A DNA stretch of 36,047 bases from a bacterium (GTDB lineage: Bacteria; Patescibacteriota; Dojkabacteria; JAKAPS01; JAJZLI01). Positions 6,608-15,129 of this stretch are shown here, one piece after another. The notes beneath the pieces are model-generated. The model was not told the origin of the DNA and searched no databases. It worked only from the letters and a program-made list of their open reading frames with translations. The stretch lies in contig JAJYWX010000020.1 of NCBI GenBank assembly GCA_021791275.1, positions 1 through 36,047 of the forward strand, read 5' to 3'. A program made the translations under genes and the position numbers. Positions within the stretch are counted from its first letter, which is position 1, and every line of letters starts with the position of its first letter.

Positions 6608-7645
6608 ATGTACAATTGGCAAATTATGAAAAATAATATAGAAAAAGCTATAAAGAGAATAGATGAATCTCAAAAAATACTTATTCTAATATCTCCCCCT
6701 GATGGTGATAGTGTCGGAACATCAGTAGTTTTAAAAAGATATCTGGAAAGCAGAAAAAAATTTGTATCTTTATATTCAAATAAACCGATAAATTCAATAT
6801 TTGAAAAACTACCAATATTAAAAGATGAAATTCAAGTCACTGATGTTACTAAAATAGATTTTTATAACTATGATCTGCTTATAACTATAGATACAGGTAA
6901 TATAACTCAGCTTTATAATGATCAAAAATATAAAAAATTTAAATTTCCAGATAATTTAGATATATTGTGCATAGATCATCATTCTTCTAATACCAACTAT
7001 GCAAAATATAATATCTATGAAAAAATTTCCTCAACTGCAGAAGTTTTGTATAAATATTTATTAAGAAATAAATTTGAAATAAATAAAGATGAAGCAGAAT
7101 TATTATACTTTGCTATTGCTTGGGATACAGGTTTTTTCCGATGGGAAATAAATCCAGATACCTTAAAATATGCAGGAGAATTACTCTCTTATGAAATAGA
7201 TTATAATAAATTATCAGATATATATTTTAGAAATCTTCCTGACAATTTTTCAAAAATATTTAAAAAATTTATAACAAGAGTAAAATTCAATAAAAGATTA
7301 AAATATACTCTACTTTATATTGATAAAGATTTCATAAATAAACTTAAAATCGAAAGAAATGATTTAAAATTATATCTCGATAATTTTAGACTAAATTTCC
7401 TTTTATCCTTATCTGATTATGACATATCTATAATAATAAGAGAGATAGATGATTTCCATGTTATATCTTTTAGAGGAAATGCATATACAAATAAAATTGA
7501 TTTAACTCAAATAAAAAATTATTACGATTTTAAAGGTGGTGGACATAAAAATGCTTGTAGTTTTGCTTCGAATGGTTCCTATGACGATATTGTAAAAAAT
7601 ATTAATATAGCTATAAAAGATTTATCAAAAAAATATAATTTATGA
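6608..7645 (+). CDS. DHH-family phosphoesterase (NrnA-like)
   Basis: A 345-residue DHH/DHHA1 protein of the NrnA/RecJ-like superfamily. Seen in order: PPDGDSVGTS (motif I, about 30-39), IDTGN (about 94-98), DHH (123-125), WDTGFFRW, and the C-terminal DHHA1 motif GGGHKNA. Family members degrade nanoRNA, pAp or cyclic dinucleotide products with manganese. Motif I in NrnA proteins is HxxPDGD; here the His position reads Ile (LISPPDGD), so one metal ligand may be replaced. Start is ATG 6608 or ATG 6626; TACAAT between them could be a -10 for the second. Its stop overlaps the next ATG. Confidence 0.85.
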   Translation: MYNWQIMKNNIEKAIKRIDESQKILILISPPDGDSVGTSVVLKRYLESRKKFVSLYSNKPINSIFEKLPILKDEIQVTDVTKIDFYNYDLLITIDTGNITQLYNDQKYKKFKFPDNLDILCIDHHSSNTNYAKYNIYEKISSTAEVLYKYLLRNKFEINKDEAELLYFAIAWDTGFFRWEINPDTLKYAGELLSYEIDYNKLSDIYFRNLPDNFSKIFKKFITRVKFNKRLKYTLLYIDKDFINKLKIERNDLKLYLDNFRLNFLLSLSDYDISIIIREIDDFHVISFRGNAYTNKIDLTQIKNYYDFKGGGHKNACSFASNGSYDDIVKNINIAIKDLSKKYNL

Positions 7646-8346
7646 GAGATATAACTGTACAAAAAGATAAATTATTAAGACCAGACTGGTATTTATATTT
7701 CTACAATCAACTTGATGAATATTTTTATCATTATGATGAAAATAAGATTGGGAAAGAAAAGGAATGGTCTGAAAAAAAGAAAAGTATAGTAGAAACCATT
7801 ATAGATTCTCGCTTAAAAAATAAAATTTATTTGGGAGATAAGGGCAATGACTTTGACTCTGAAAGAAAAAAGATAGATACCATTGTTATCCACTCAACAA
7901 GTACAAACCCAGAAAATGATTATACAAATAAAATAGAATATTTAGATTCTTTAACTTTAATAAGACTATATTGTAGGGAATATAGTTCAAAACAAAGAGA
8001 TTATTATGGAAAGCCAATATATTCAGGCCATTATTTTAATAATAAACAAGTATTTATACCATACCATTATTTAATAGAAAAAAATGGAAAAATCTATCAC
8101 ATACTAAAAGACAAATATATCGGTTGGCATGCAGGTAATTGGGATATAAATTGTAGAAGTATATCAATAGCTTTTATAGGTAGCTTTAAAGATTCAGAAC
8201 CCACAGAGATAGCTTTGCTATCAGCAAGAAAAATTATACAAAAATATCCTAATTCAAAAGTCATTGGACATCCAGAAATAGTTCAAACAAATTGTTTAGG
8301 AAATAATTTTCTAAATAACACTCAATGGAAAAATAAGCTTATTTAA
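7642..8346 (+). CDS. N-acetylmuramoyl-L-alanine amidase, family 2 (PGRP/T7 lysozyme-like)
   Basis: A 234-residue protein with an amidase_2 domain from about residue 78. Zinc ligands are recognisable as His84 (VIHST), His210 and Cys218 (GHPEIVQTNC), the H-x7-C spacing of T7 lysozyme and PGRPs. GWHAGNWDINCRSISIAFIG is the conserved core strand. It cleaves the bond between muramic acid and L-Ala in peptidoglycan. No signal peptide is seen; the first 75 residues are charged and aromatic and of unknown role, so it may act on recycled muropeptides in the cytoplasm or leave by another route. ATG overlaps the DHH stop (ATGA), so the pair is translationally coupled. Confidence 0.88.
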   Translation: MRDITVQKDKLLRPDWYLYFYNQLDEYFYHYDENKIGKEKEWSEKKKSIVETIIDSRLKNKIYLGDKGNDFDSERKKIDTIVIHSTSTNPENDYTNKIEYLDSLTLIRLYCREYSSKQRDYYGKPIYSGHYFNNKQVFIPYHYLIEKNGKIYHILKDKYIGWHAGNWDINCRSISIAFIGSFKDSEPTEIALLSARKIIQKYPNSKVIGHPEIVQTNCLGNNFLNNTQWKNKLI

Positions 8347-8357
8347 ATTTTTAAAAA

Positions 8358-9245
8358 TTATTTGAAAGTTTCTATAAAATGTTCTAAAATATAGCTTTTC
8401 ACTAAATCAGTATTTCTCTCCTTGGTGAATGAAACTACCTTTAAAATATAGGTATTAAGAGATGTTTCATCTATATATATCTCCACACTATCTTTTTCAA
8501 AAGGAGATTTTTCTATAATGTCATTTACTTTATTTTGTGCATCTTCAAATTTAATTTTTTTATCTAATTCATACTTTATTTGTGTTCTAAAGCTCTTTAC
8601 TTTATCCAACTTTTGCACTGCAGCCTGAATTAATATACTATTTGGTATTTTTATTGGATATCCTTCATCTAATTTTATATCCGTATAAAATATTCCAACA
8701 TTATATATAACTCCACTATAACCTGGAGTAAGGATATCTGATGAAAAAAATTTATTGGCATAACTTGGAAGTAAAAAATCATACTGCCATGTTGATATTT
8801 TAACCCGCTCTCCAATCTCAAATTGATTAAATATCAAAATCACAGCCCCTGCAAAAAGATTTGTCAAAAGATTTTGAGATGCAAGTCCAGCTATAACTCC
8901 TATAAATGCTCCACCTAATAATATGTTTGTTATATCTATATTTAATACCTTTAGAACTACAAGTACAAGAATAAAATACGCAAAGGTCAAAAAGAGAAAA
9001 TTTATAAGATTTTGCTCTCTTCTTCTTTTCATTTTAACAACCTTGTATATATTCTTTATAAATCTATTCTCAATAAAATTTATAATAAAAGTTCCTGCAA
9101 TAAGAACTACAATTGATAAAACTAAATCATGTATAGAAGATGATAGTTTAAGATAAGATAAAATTTTATTTGCAAAGGCAAATAAAACTATTATAAATAC
9201 AATAAAAACTGATATTGAAAATATTAAATTTTTTTTACTTTTCAT
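8358..9245 (-). CDS. MscS-family mechanosensitive channel
   Basis: A 295-residue small-conductance channel. Two N-terminal membrane helices (about 8-30 and 40-60) and a third hydrophobic stretch (about 83-105) precede the pore helix NILLGGAFIGVIAGLASQNL and the family segment NLFAGAVILIFNQFEIGERV. The cytoplasmic beta domain and C-terminal alpha/beta domain follow. It should open on membrane tension to release solutes after hypo-osmotic shock. A 25-residue insertion-like region (about 155-180) lengthens the beta domain. It has its own promoter and converges with the amidase gene with 11 bases between stops. Confidence 0.9.
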   Translation of the reverse strand: MKSKKNLIFSISVFIVFIIVLFAFANKILSYLKLSSSIHDLVLSIVVLIAGTFIINFIENRFIKNIYKVVKMKRRREQNLINFLFLTFAYFILVLVVLKVLNIDITNILLGGAFIGVIAGLASQNLLTNLFAGAVILIFNQFEIGERVKISTWQYDFLLPSYANKFFSSDILTPGYSGVIYNVGIFYTDIKLDEGYPIKIPNSILIQAAVQKLDKVKSFRTQIKYELDKKIKFEDAQNKVNDIIEKSPFEKDSVEIYIDETSLNTYILKVVSFTKERNTDLVKSYILEHFIETFK

Positions 9246-9252
9246 ATCATTA

Positions 9253-9261
9253 TGTATAGCA
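9253..9261 (-). promoter_or_regulatory. Extended -10 of the MscS gene
   Basis: On the minus strand TGCTATACA ends seven bases before the ATG at 9245; leaderless type. Confidence 0.4.
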
Positions 9262-9266
9262 TAAAA

Positions 9267-9893
9267 TTAATTTAATATAAAATAATGATTATCCTCCATA
9301 ACAAATTCATCATAGATTTTAAAATGAGAATTTTCTATTATATCCATAATTTCTTCTTGAGAATATAAATGAACATATCTTACATTATTATCATCTTTCC
9401 AATTCATCAGGAAATCATTATCTCCAATATTTGTTAGCTCTTTTTTATAACCAAAATCCCAACAAGAAAATATGAAAAATCCCTTTTTTTTAAGAATCTT
9501 ATAAACATCTTGAAAGAATTTTAACCTTAAATCATATGAAGGTATATGATGTATTACTGCTATAGCAAATATTTTATTAAATCTACCTATATCATCAAAC
9601 CATCTATTATCTGTTATATCCTTTAATAAAAACTTCTTATCCCTATATTTACTTTGAGCTATTTTTATAAGATTTTGAGAAAAATCAATTCCCAAATATT
9701 CATTTTTATCAAAAATACTCGCTAACCTTCCATTTCCACAACCTATATCTAATACACTATCATTTTTATCTACATAATCTTTTAGCTTATGAAAACTTTT
9801 CCAAACTTTATTTCTGCTTTTAGAAAAATCTTCTGCATAATTGTTATAAAAAGATTTATTAATATATAATAATTCCTTTTTAGTCAGATTCAT
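9267..9893 (-). CDS. Trm9/ALKBH8-like class I SAM methyltransferase
   Basis: A 208-residue methyltransferase. VLDIGCGNGRLASIF (about 47-61) is SAM motif I and LGIDFSQNLI is motif II. Its flanks match the tRNA methyltransferase Trm9 closely: the N-terminal FYNNYAEDFSKSRNKVWKSF corresponds to the Trm9 pattern F-x-x-hA-x-x-FS-x-(T/S)R-x-x-x-W, and the C-terminal VRYVHLYSQEEI and EDNHYFIL correspond to RYYHxFxxGEL and the final N-W/Y strand. In yeast Trm9 methylates cm5U34 to mcm5U in tRNA, directly after the Elongator/Elp3 step. The divergent neighbour here is Elp3. A small-molecule methyltransferase remains possible. Confidence 0.7.
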   Translation of the reverse strand: MNLTKKELLYINKSFYNNYAEDFSKSRNKVWKSFHKLKDYVDKNDSVLDIGCGNGRLASIFDKNEYLGIDFSQNLIKIAQSKYRDKKFLLKDITDNRWFDDIGRFNKIFAIAVIHHIPSYDLRLKFFQDVYKILKKKGFFIFSCWDFGYKKELTNIGDNDFLMNWKDDNNVRYVHLYSQEEIMDIIENSHFKIYDEFVMEDNHYFILN

Positions 9894-9895
9894 AA

Positions 9896-9905
9896 TATAA
9901 TTATA
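9896..9905. promoter_or_regulatory. Overlapping divergent -10 boxes of the Trm9-like and elp3 genes
   Basis: In the 17-base gap the minus-strand TATAAT (9905-9900) lies six bases from ATG 9893, and the plus-strand TATAAT (9896-9901) lies nine bases from ATG 9911. The two hexamers share two bases, so polymerase should not occupy both at once. Confidence 0.55.
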
Positions 9906-9910
9906 CTATT

Positions 9911-11497
9911 ATGATTCCCAATAAAGATAGTAAAATAAAAATAGAAGAGATATTGAATGATAAAAACCTATCTCGTTCACAAATAATCTTGGAGTATAGA
10001 AAATATTGTAAGAATAATAATATCAAAGAAGATTTGTCATTTATTGATAAGTTAAAGACAAAACCAATAAGGACACTCTCTGGAGTTGTACCTATAACTG
10101 TATTAACAAAACCTTTTCCTTGTCCAGGGAAATGCATATTTTGTCCTGATGATGTGATGATGCCTAAAAGTTATTTGACTTTAGAACCTGGTGCACAAAG
10201 AGCTCTAATGAATAAATTTGATCCTTACCTACAAGTAAAAAACAGAATGCAAGCATTACAAAATATTGGTCACAAAACTGAAAAAATAGAATTACTTGTT
10301 TTAGGAGGAACATGGAGTGTATATCCTAGACATTACCAAGAGTGGTTTATAAAAAGATGTTTAGATGCAATGAATGAATTTCAATATAAAGAATATAAAT
10401 ATGAAAAAAATAGAATAAATTTTGATACAAAAATATCTGAAGAAGAACCATCTTTAAAAGATTGGAATATAGAACTACTAAAAAAAGCTCAAAAAAAGAA
10501 TGAAAAAGGGAAATATAGATGTATAGGAATAACATTAGAAACAAGACCCGATAGGATATCTAAAAATGAAGTAATTCATCTAAGAGAACTAGGTGCAACA
10601 AAAATACAACTTGGAATACAAAATACCAATGATTATATATTGAATGAAAATAAAAGAGGAGAAAATTCAGAAGATCAAAAAAAAGCAATAAATCTATTAA
10701 GAAGAGCAGGCTTTAAAATCCAAATTCACTGGATGCCCAATTTATATAAATCTACACCTAAAACAGATAAAGAAGATATAGAGGTTATATATTCTAACGG
10801 ATCATATATGCCTGATGAGATAAAAATATATCCATGCTCTGTAATTGAAAGTGCTGAACTATATACGTATTGGAAAAATAAAAAATATCAATCATATACA
10901 GAAAAAGATTTAATGGATGTACTTATTCATGCAAAACTTATAGTTCCTGAGTATTCTAGAATCAATAGATTGATAAGAGATATACCATCTACATATATAG
11001 AGACTGGTAATAAAAAAACCAACTTTAGACAAATTGTTCAAGAAGAAATGAAAAGAAGGAATCTTCAATGCAGGTGTATTAGATGTAGAGAAATTAGGAA
11101 TGAAAAAATAGAGGAGATAAAATTTAAAAAATATCAATATGAAACAAGTGTTTCAAAAGAATTTTTCTTATCCTTTAATTCAAAAGATAAAATATTAGGA
11201 TTTTTGAGATTATCAATACCAAAAGACAGTGTAGGATATATCAAAGAAATAGAAAATTGTAGCATAATAAGAGAAGTACATGTTTATGGGAAAGCTTTAG
11301 GTATAAAAGATAAATCTGATTCCACTCAACATTTAGGATTAGGGTCAAGACTTATAAAAGAGGCAGAAAAAATATCTAAAAAGGAAAATTTTTCTAAAAT
11401 TGCAGTAATCTCGGGTATTGGAACGAGAGAATATTACAAAAAAAGAGGATTTAAATTAGATAATCTTTATCAGATTAAAATACTTACTAATGGATGA
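9911..11497 (+). CDS. elp3: Elp3-type radical SAM / acetyltransferase, tRNA wobble-uridine modification
   Basis: A 528-residue Elp3 protein. The radical SAM cluster is CPGKCIFCP (Cys71, Cys75, Cys78), followed by the Elp3 signatures SYLTLEPGAQRA, LVLGGTWSVYP and IGITLETRPD. From about residue 395 comes the GNAT domain with REVHVYG, QHLGLGSRLIKEAE and VISGIGTREYYKKRGF. Elp3 uses a SAM radical and acetyl-CoA to make carboxymethyl-type groups on U34 of tRNA. Bacterial and archaeal Elp3 proteins work without the other Elongator subunits. Slightly short of the usual 540-550 residues but domain-complete. Its stop overlaps the xseA start by eight bases. Confidence 0.93.
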   Translation: MIPNKDSKIKIEEILNDKNLSRSQIILEYRKYCKNNNIKEDLSFIDKLKTKPIRTLSGVVPITVLTKPFPCPGKCIFCPDDVMMPKSYLTLEPGAQRALMNKFDPYLQVKNRMQALQNIGHKTEKIELLVLGGTWSVYPRHYQEWFIKRCLDAMNEFQYKEYKYEKNRINFDTKISEEEPSLKDWNIELLKKAQKKNEKGKYRCIGITLETRPDRISKNEVIHLRELGATKIQLGIQNTNDYILNENKRGENSEDQKKAINLLRRAGFKIQIHWMPNLYKSTPKTDKEDIEVIYSNGSYMPDEIKIYPCSVIESAELYTYWKNKKYQSYTEKDLMDVLIHAKLIVPEYSRINRLIRDIPSTYIETGNKKTNFRQIVQEEMKRRNLQCRCIRCREIRNEKIEEIKFKKYQYETSVSKEFFLSFNSKDKILGFLRLSIPKDSVGYIKEIENCSIIREVHVYGKALGIKDKSDSTQHLGLGSRLIKEAEKISKKENFSKIAVISGIGTREYYKKRGFKLDNLYQIKILTNG

Positions 11498-12752
11498 GAA
11501 AAATATATTTACTGTAAAACAAATAAATAGTTTATCTTCACAAATATTAAGAGAAACATTTTCCAATATATACATACGAGGTGAGATCTCTGGGTTATCA
11601 CATAGAGATGAAAGGTGGACATTTTTTGATCTCAAAGATGAAGACTCAATTATAAAATGTGTGAACTTTTCAGGATCTATATACAAGTATAAAGATATCT
11701 TATCTGATGGAATGGAAATAATTGTTAATGGATATTTAAATGTATATGAGAAAAGAGGAACATATCAGTGCAATATAGAAGATATAATTGTTTTAGGAAA
11801 TGGTGAAATATATCAAAAAATTGAAGAAATTAAGGCAAAACTATTAAAAGAAGGTCTCTTTAATGAAGAAAATAAAAAATCACTTGGATATATTCCTGAA
11901 TCAGTAGGAGTTATTACCTCACTTGAGGATAGCTCAATGGCATATAAAGATTTTATAAAAACTCTACACCAAAGATTCCCTCCAATAGATATTTATTTGT
12001 ATGATGCAAAGGTACAAGGAATAAATGCAGAAAAAACAATTATAGAAGGAATAAAATATTTTAATAACCAAGATAATATAGATTTAATTGTGATAACAAG
12101 AGGAGGAGGTTCAATAGAGGATTTAATGCCATTTAACAGTGAAGAACTTGTAAGAGAAATATATAAATCAAAAAAAATAATAGTCTCTGCAATTGGACAT
12201 GAAGGCAATACATCTATATCAGATTTAGTCTCAGACATTTATGCATTCACACCTACACATGCTGCAACACTGATAGTTCCAGATCACAATGAGCTTTATA
12301 ACTATTTTAACAAAACTTTAATGAAAATTGTTCAAAATTCAGAATTAATTATTGATTCTAAAATTTATTACTTAGAATCAAATTATAATTCTATAAAACA
12401 GATATCTGAATATAGAATTGAACAAAAAATACAATTTTTAAAAGAAGGTTTATTTATGCTTAAAGAGAAAGCATTAAGTATCTTATCTTTAAAAGAAAAT
12501 TTTGATTATAAAATGAAGGCAATTTTGGATAAAGTAAAAAATAGGGAAGAGAATAAAAAAAATGAACTAAAGGGGAAAATGAAACTAATTGAATCATATA
12601 ACCCAATAAACCTTTTATCAAAGGGGTATTCAATAGTTTACAAAAATGGAAAAATACTAAAGGACATAGAAAGTTTAAATATAAATGATATAATAAAAAT
12701 AAGATTATCAAAAGGTACATTAAAATCTAAAATTATCGGTAAAAATGAGTAA
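11490..12752 (+). CDS. xseA: Exodeoxyribonuclease VII large subunit
   Basis: A 420-residue XseA. The N-terminal OB-fold (IYIRGEISGLSHR to about residue 100) binds single-stranded DNA, followed by the catalytic domain with SVGVITS, the diagnostic RGGGSIEDLMPFNSEELVR, SAIGHEGNTSISDLVSD and TPTHAA. Long C-terminal helices form the XseB-binding stalk, and the last part NPINLLSKGYSIVY is the usual C-terminal signature. With XseB it degrades single-stranded DNA to oligonucleotides. It overlaps elp3 upstream and xseB downstream by eight bases each, so translation is coupled. Confidence 0.95.
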   Translation: MDEKNIFTVKQINSLSSQILRETFSNIYIRGEISGLSHRDERWTFFDLKDEDSIIKCVNFSGSIYKYKDILSDGMEIIVNGYLNVYEKRGTYQCNIEDIIVLGNGEIYQKIEEIKAKLLKEGLFNEENKKSLGYIPESVGVITSLEDSSMAYKDFIKTLHQRFPPIDIYLYDAKVQGINAEKTIIEGIKYFNNQDNIDLIVITRGGGSIEDLMPFNSEELVREIYKSKKIIVSAIGHEGNTSISDLVSDIYAFTPTHAATLIVPDHNELYNYFNKTLMKIVQNSELIIDSKIYYLESNYNSIKQISEYRIEQKIQFLKEGLFMLKEKALSILSLKENFDYKMKAILDKVKNREENKKNELKGKMKLIESYNPINLLSKGYSIVYKNGKILKDIESLNINDIIKIRLSKGTLKSKIIGKNE

Positions 12753-12957
12753 TAAAAAAGTTTCATTTACAGAGGCGTATAGAAGGTTTGAGTCAATTTC
12801 AAAAGAGATAGAGGAAGGAGACAATTTGTCAATAGAGGATCAATTAAAAAAAATAGAAGAGGCAACAGAACTTTACAAACTATGTATTAAATACCTAGAA
12901 GAAACAAAAGGGAAAATAATGAGTATAAATAAAAGTATAGAAAAAGTTAAAATATGA
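12745..12957 (+). CDS. xseB: Exodeoxyribonuclease VII small subunit
   Basis: A 70-residue helical hairpin protein of normal XseB length. FTEAYRRFESISKEIEEGDN and the following SIEDQLKKIEEATELYKLC match the family core. It wraps the XseA stalk in several copies and is needed for stable activity. It starts inside the xseA end and its TGA overlaps the ATG of the penicillin-binding gene. Confidence 0.92.
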   Translation: MSNKKVSFTEAYRRFESISKEIEEGDNLSIEDQLKKIEEATELYKLCIKYLEETKGKIMSINKSIEKVKI

Positions 12958-14489
12958 AAAAATATATAATCGGAGAAATAATAGCTTTTATAGTAATATT
13001 AATAATAATGATAGCAATATCATTTATATATCCAACGCTCACAAGTAATAATTTATACCAAAATTTAAATATCTCTGGAAAAAATCCAAAAGTAATAATT
13101 GCAAATTCTGCACCAACAGCTTCAACTACCATCTATGCTTCAAATGGAGAGGTAATAGGTTATATATATAACTCAGAGATGCAAGGTTATCAGTATGCAG
13201 AAAATCCTTCACTATACCAAGGAAAATCTATATTATATAATCTTATAAATGTTCCTCCATATACTAAAAATACTAATGATCTTTATCTTGCAGTAAAAAC
13301 AAAGAAATATTTTTTGAAATTTTTAGAGGGAAATAATGTAATAACTTCAAGTCAATATAATCAAGCTATTAATAATTTTGATACTCCATATTTCCAAGTA
13401 CTCCATACTCCATATTTTACTGAATATACAATTAATAAATTAATGGAAAAATATCAAAAATATGTGTTTGCAGGTGGATTAAAAGTATACACTACAGTAT
13501 CTCCTTACTGGAACTCGGTTGCACAATCAATTGTTACTGCAGATATACAGAAATATATAGTCCCTGTAGGAGGATCAGACGCTGCGTTTGTTGCAGATAA
13601 TCCTCAAACAGGAGCAATAATTGCAATGGTAGGAGGTGGAAATTATGCACAAGAGCAAATAAATATGGCAGATGTTCCAGAACAACAAGGATCTGCTATG
13701 AAACCCTTAATATATATTAAAGCTTTTGAAATGGGATATTCTCAAAATACTCAAATTGATGATTCTCCGGTTTGTTATGGAAATTATTGTCCAACAGATT
13801 ATGAGGGATATACTGTAGGATGGGTAACTATCGCTAGAGCTATTAACCAATCAATTAATATTCCTGCAATTAAAATGCTTGCAAGAATAGGCTATCAAAA
13901 CGGTCTTGATATGCTACTAAAGGAAGGTATAAAGCTTAATACTAAAATTTACTATGGATTACCTCTAGTTTTAGGTGCAGCAGGAATACCTGTTGTAAGA
14001 ATGGTAGGGGCATATAATGCACTTAATAATGGTGGTCTTTATGCACAATCAACACCTTTTCAAAAAATAGTTTATAAAGGGCAGGTTTTATATGATATAA
14101 CTAAGATTCCACATCCTAGAATTATTAATGCAAATGATGCAGCAGAGATGGATACAGTATTAGGTGATACTGCACTAAAACAACCTCTATATGGATACTA
14201 TACATACTATTATTCTGTACAGGGAAGACCTTATGGTTCTAAAGATGGTACCAGTAACGGTCCTAGAGATATAACAGATTATATGTTCATTCCTCAAATA
14301 ACTACTGGTGTTTGGGCTGGAAATATAAATGATTCTCTGATGGGACAAAATGCAGTAGGAGCATTTCAAACTGGGCCAATAGCACATTCATTCATAATGG
14401 ATTATATACAACAAAATAACCTTCCTGTAGTAAATTACCCATCATATACATTGCCTACACTAAATGCTGAAACCTCAAGGATCCCCTAA
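12954..14489 (+). CDS. Class A-like penicillin-binding protein lacking the GT51 core
   Basis: A 511-residue protein with one N-terminal membrane helix (about 5-27) and a transpeptidase domain of class A type. The active-site motifs are SAMK (Ser247, Lys250), SIN (300-302) and KDGT (430-433). LKVYTTVSPYWNSVA is the linker typical before the class A transpeptidase. The expected 170-residue GT51 glycosyltransferase is missing: residues 58-75 (TIYASNGEVIGYIYN) resemble its start and 108-143 (KTKKYFLKFL, NVITSSQYNQAI) its last helices, but the catalytic EDxxFxxHxG core is absent. It should crosslink peptidoglycan outside the membrane and need a separate polymerase. It ends the elp3-xseAB operon. 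Confidence 0.85.
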   Translation: MKKYIIGEIIAFIVILIIMIAISFIYPTLTSNNLYQNLNISGKNPKVIIANSAPTASTTIYASNGEVIGYIYNSEMQGYQYAENPSLYQGKSILYNLINVPPYTKNTNDLYLAVKTKKYFLKFLEGNNVITSSQYNQAINNFDTPYFQVLHTPYFTEYTINKLMEKYQKYVFAGGLKVYTTVSPYWNSVAQSIVTADIQKYIVPVGGSDAAFVADNPQTGAIIAMVGGGNYAQEQINMADVPEQQGSAMKPLIYIKAFEMGYSQNTQIDDSPVCYGNYCPTDYEGYTVGWVTIARAINQSINIPAIKMLARIGYQNGLDMLLKEGIKLNTKIYYGLPLVLGAAGIPVVRMVGAYNALNNGGLYAQSTPFQKIVYKGQVLYDITKIPHPRIINANDAAEMDTVLGDTALKQPLYGYYTYYYSVQGRPYGSKDGTSNGPRDITDYMFIPQITTGVWAGNINDSLMGQNAVGAFQTGPIAHSFIMDYIQQNNLPVVNYPSYTLPTLNAETSRIP

Positions 14490-14521
14490 TTATATAAACA
14501 ATATTCTTCATTAGATATATT

Positions 14522-14558
14522 TGAAACAATTATACTGAAGTTTGTGTATATACTACTT
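14522..14558 (+). promoter_or_regulatory. Putative ECF-type promoter of the GNAT gene
   Basis: TGAAACAATTATA at 14522-14534, ten bases, TGTATATA at 14545-14552, six bases, ATG. The same elements at the same spacing occur before the gene at 19016, and TGAAACAA-N15-TGTATA occurs before the ECF sigma gene itself. Confidence 0.65.
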
Positions 14559-15098
14559 ATGAGTGGTTATGCAATTTTAAGTATAGATAAAAATTCTATT
14601 CAAAAACTAGATAAATATATTCCAGAGATTTCAAAATTAAGAAGAAATATATGGATTAAAACATATGTAAATAATGATCTTGGTATTACAGAAAATAAAG
14701 TTATCGAAAATTTTAGAGAATTTAATGAAGAGGTTGAAAAATATAAAGAATATATATATAAAATAAAAAATTTCTCTTATTTTTTTATTGCACTAGATAA
14801 TAACAAATTAATAGGATTTTCTATAGCTAAAAAAAGATTCTATAAAAAATCTATAGATACATTATTTGTAGATGATCAATATCAGGGGAATGGATTAGGT
14901 TCAAAACTTATGGATAAAATGATAAAAAAACTAAATTCTCCCAAAATTTATGTCGATGTTATTTCATATAACAAAAAAGCCATAAATTTCTACAAAAAAC
15001 ATGGGTTTTCTTATTTAAATAAACACAGACCAATAATACTGGATAGAATAACCCCATGGATATTTGTCCCCCAGATAAGAATGAGGCGAACTATTTAA
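14559..15098 (+). CDS. GNAT-family N-acetyltransferase
   Basis: A 179-residue single GNAT domain. Motif A is DDQYQGNGLGSKLMDKM, which holds the acetyl-CoA pyrophosphate loop; DVISYNKKAINFYKKHGF is the motif B region. The substrate cannot be read; the family covers small molecules, antibiotics and protein N-termini. Helical N-terminal residues (about 15-75) precede the core. The start is ATG 14559, because the promoter places the first transcribed base there; a GTG at 14544 overlaps promoter elements. It is predicted to be controlled by the ECF sigma factor of 18412-18927. Confidence 0.88.
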   Translation: MSGYAILSIDKNSIQKLDKYIPEISKLRRNIWIKTYVNNDLGITENKVIENFREFNEEVEKYKEYIYKIKNFSYFFIALDNNKLIGFSIAKKRFYKKSIDTLFVDDQYQGNGLGSKLMDKMIKKLNSPKIYVDVISYNKKAINFYKKHGFSYLNKHRPIILDRITPWIFVPQIRMRRTI

Positions 15099-15129
15099 AT
15101 GGTTTTAATTAAAAGTATAAAATATTTTA

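Noticed and set aside
8340-8370. AT palindrome AATTTTTAAAAATT between the amidase and MscS stops as a bidirectional terminator.
   Set aside because: It is A/T only with no stable stem and is expected by chance at this base composition.
11140-11155. TGAAAC-AAGT-GTTTCA inside elp3, resembling the ECF promoter element.
   Set aside because: It lies within coding sequence and there is no TGTATA 15 bases after TGAAACAA.
9911-12957. Possible alternative code with TGA read as Gly or Trp, as in some candidate phyla.
   Set aside because: elp3, xseB and the DHH gene end at TGA exactly at normal family length with the next gene overlapping, and no in-frame TGA is needed elsewhere.
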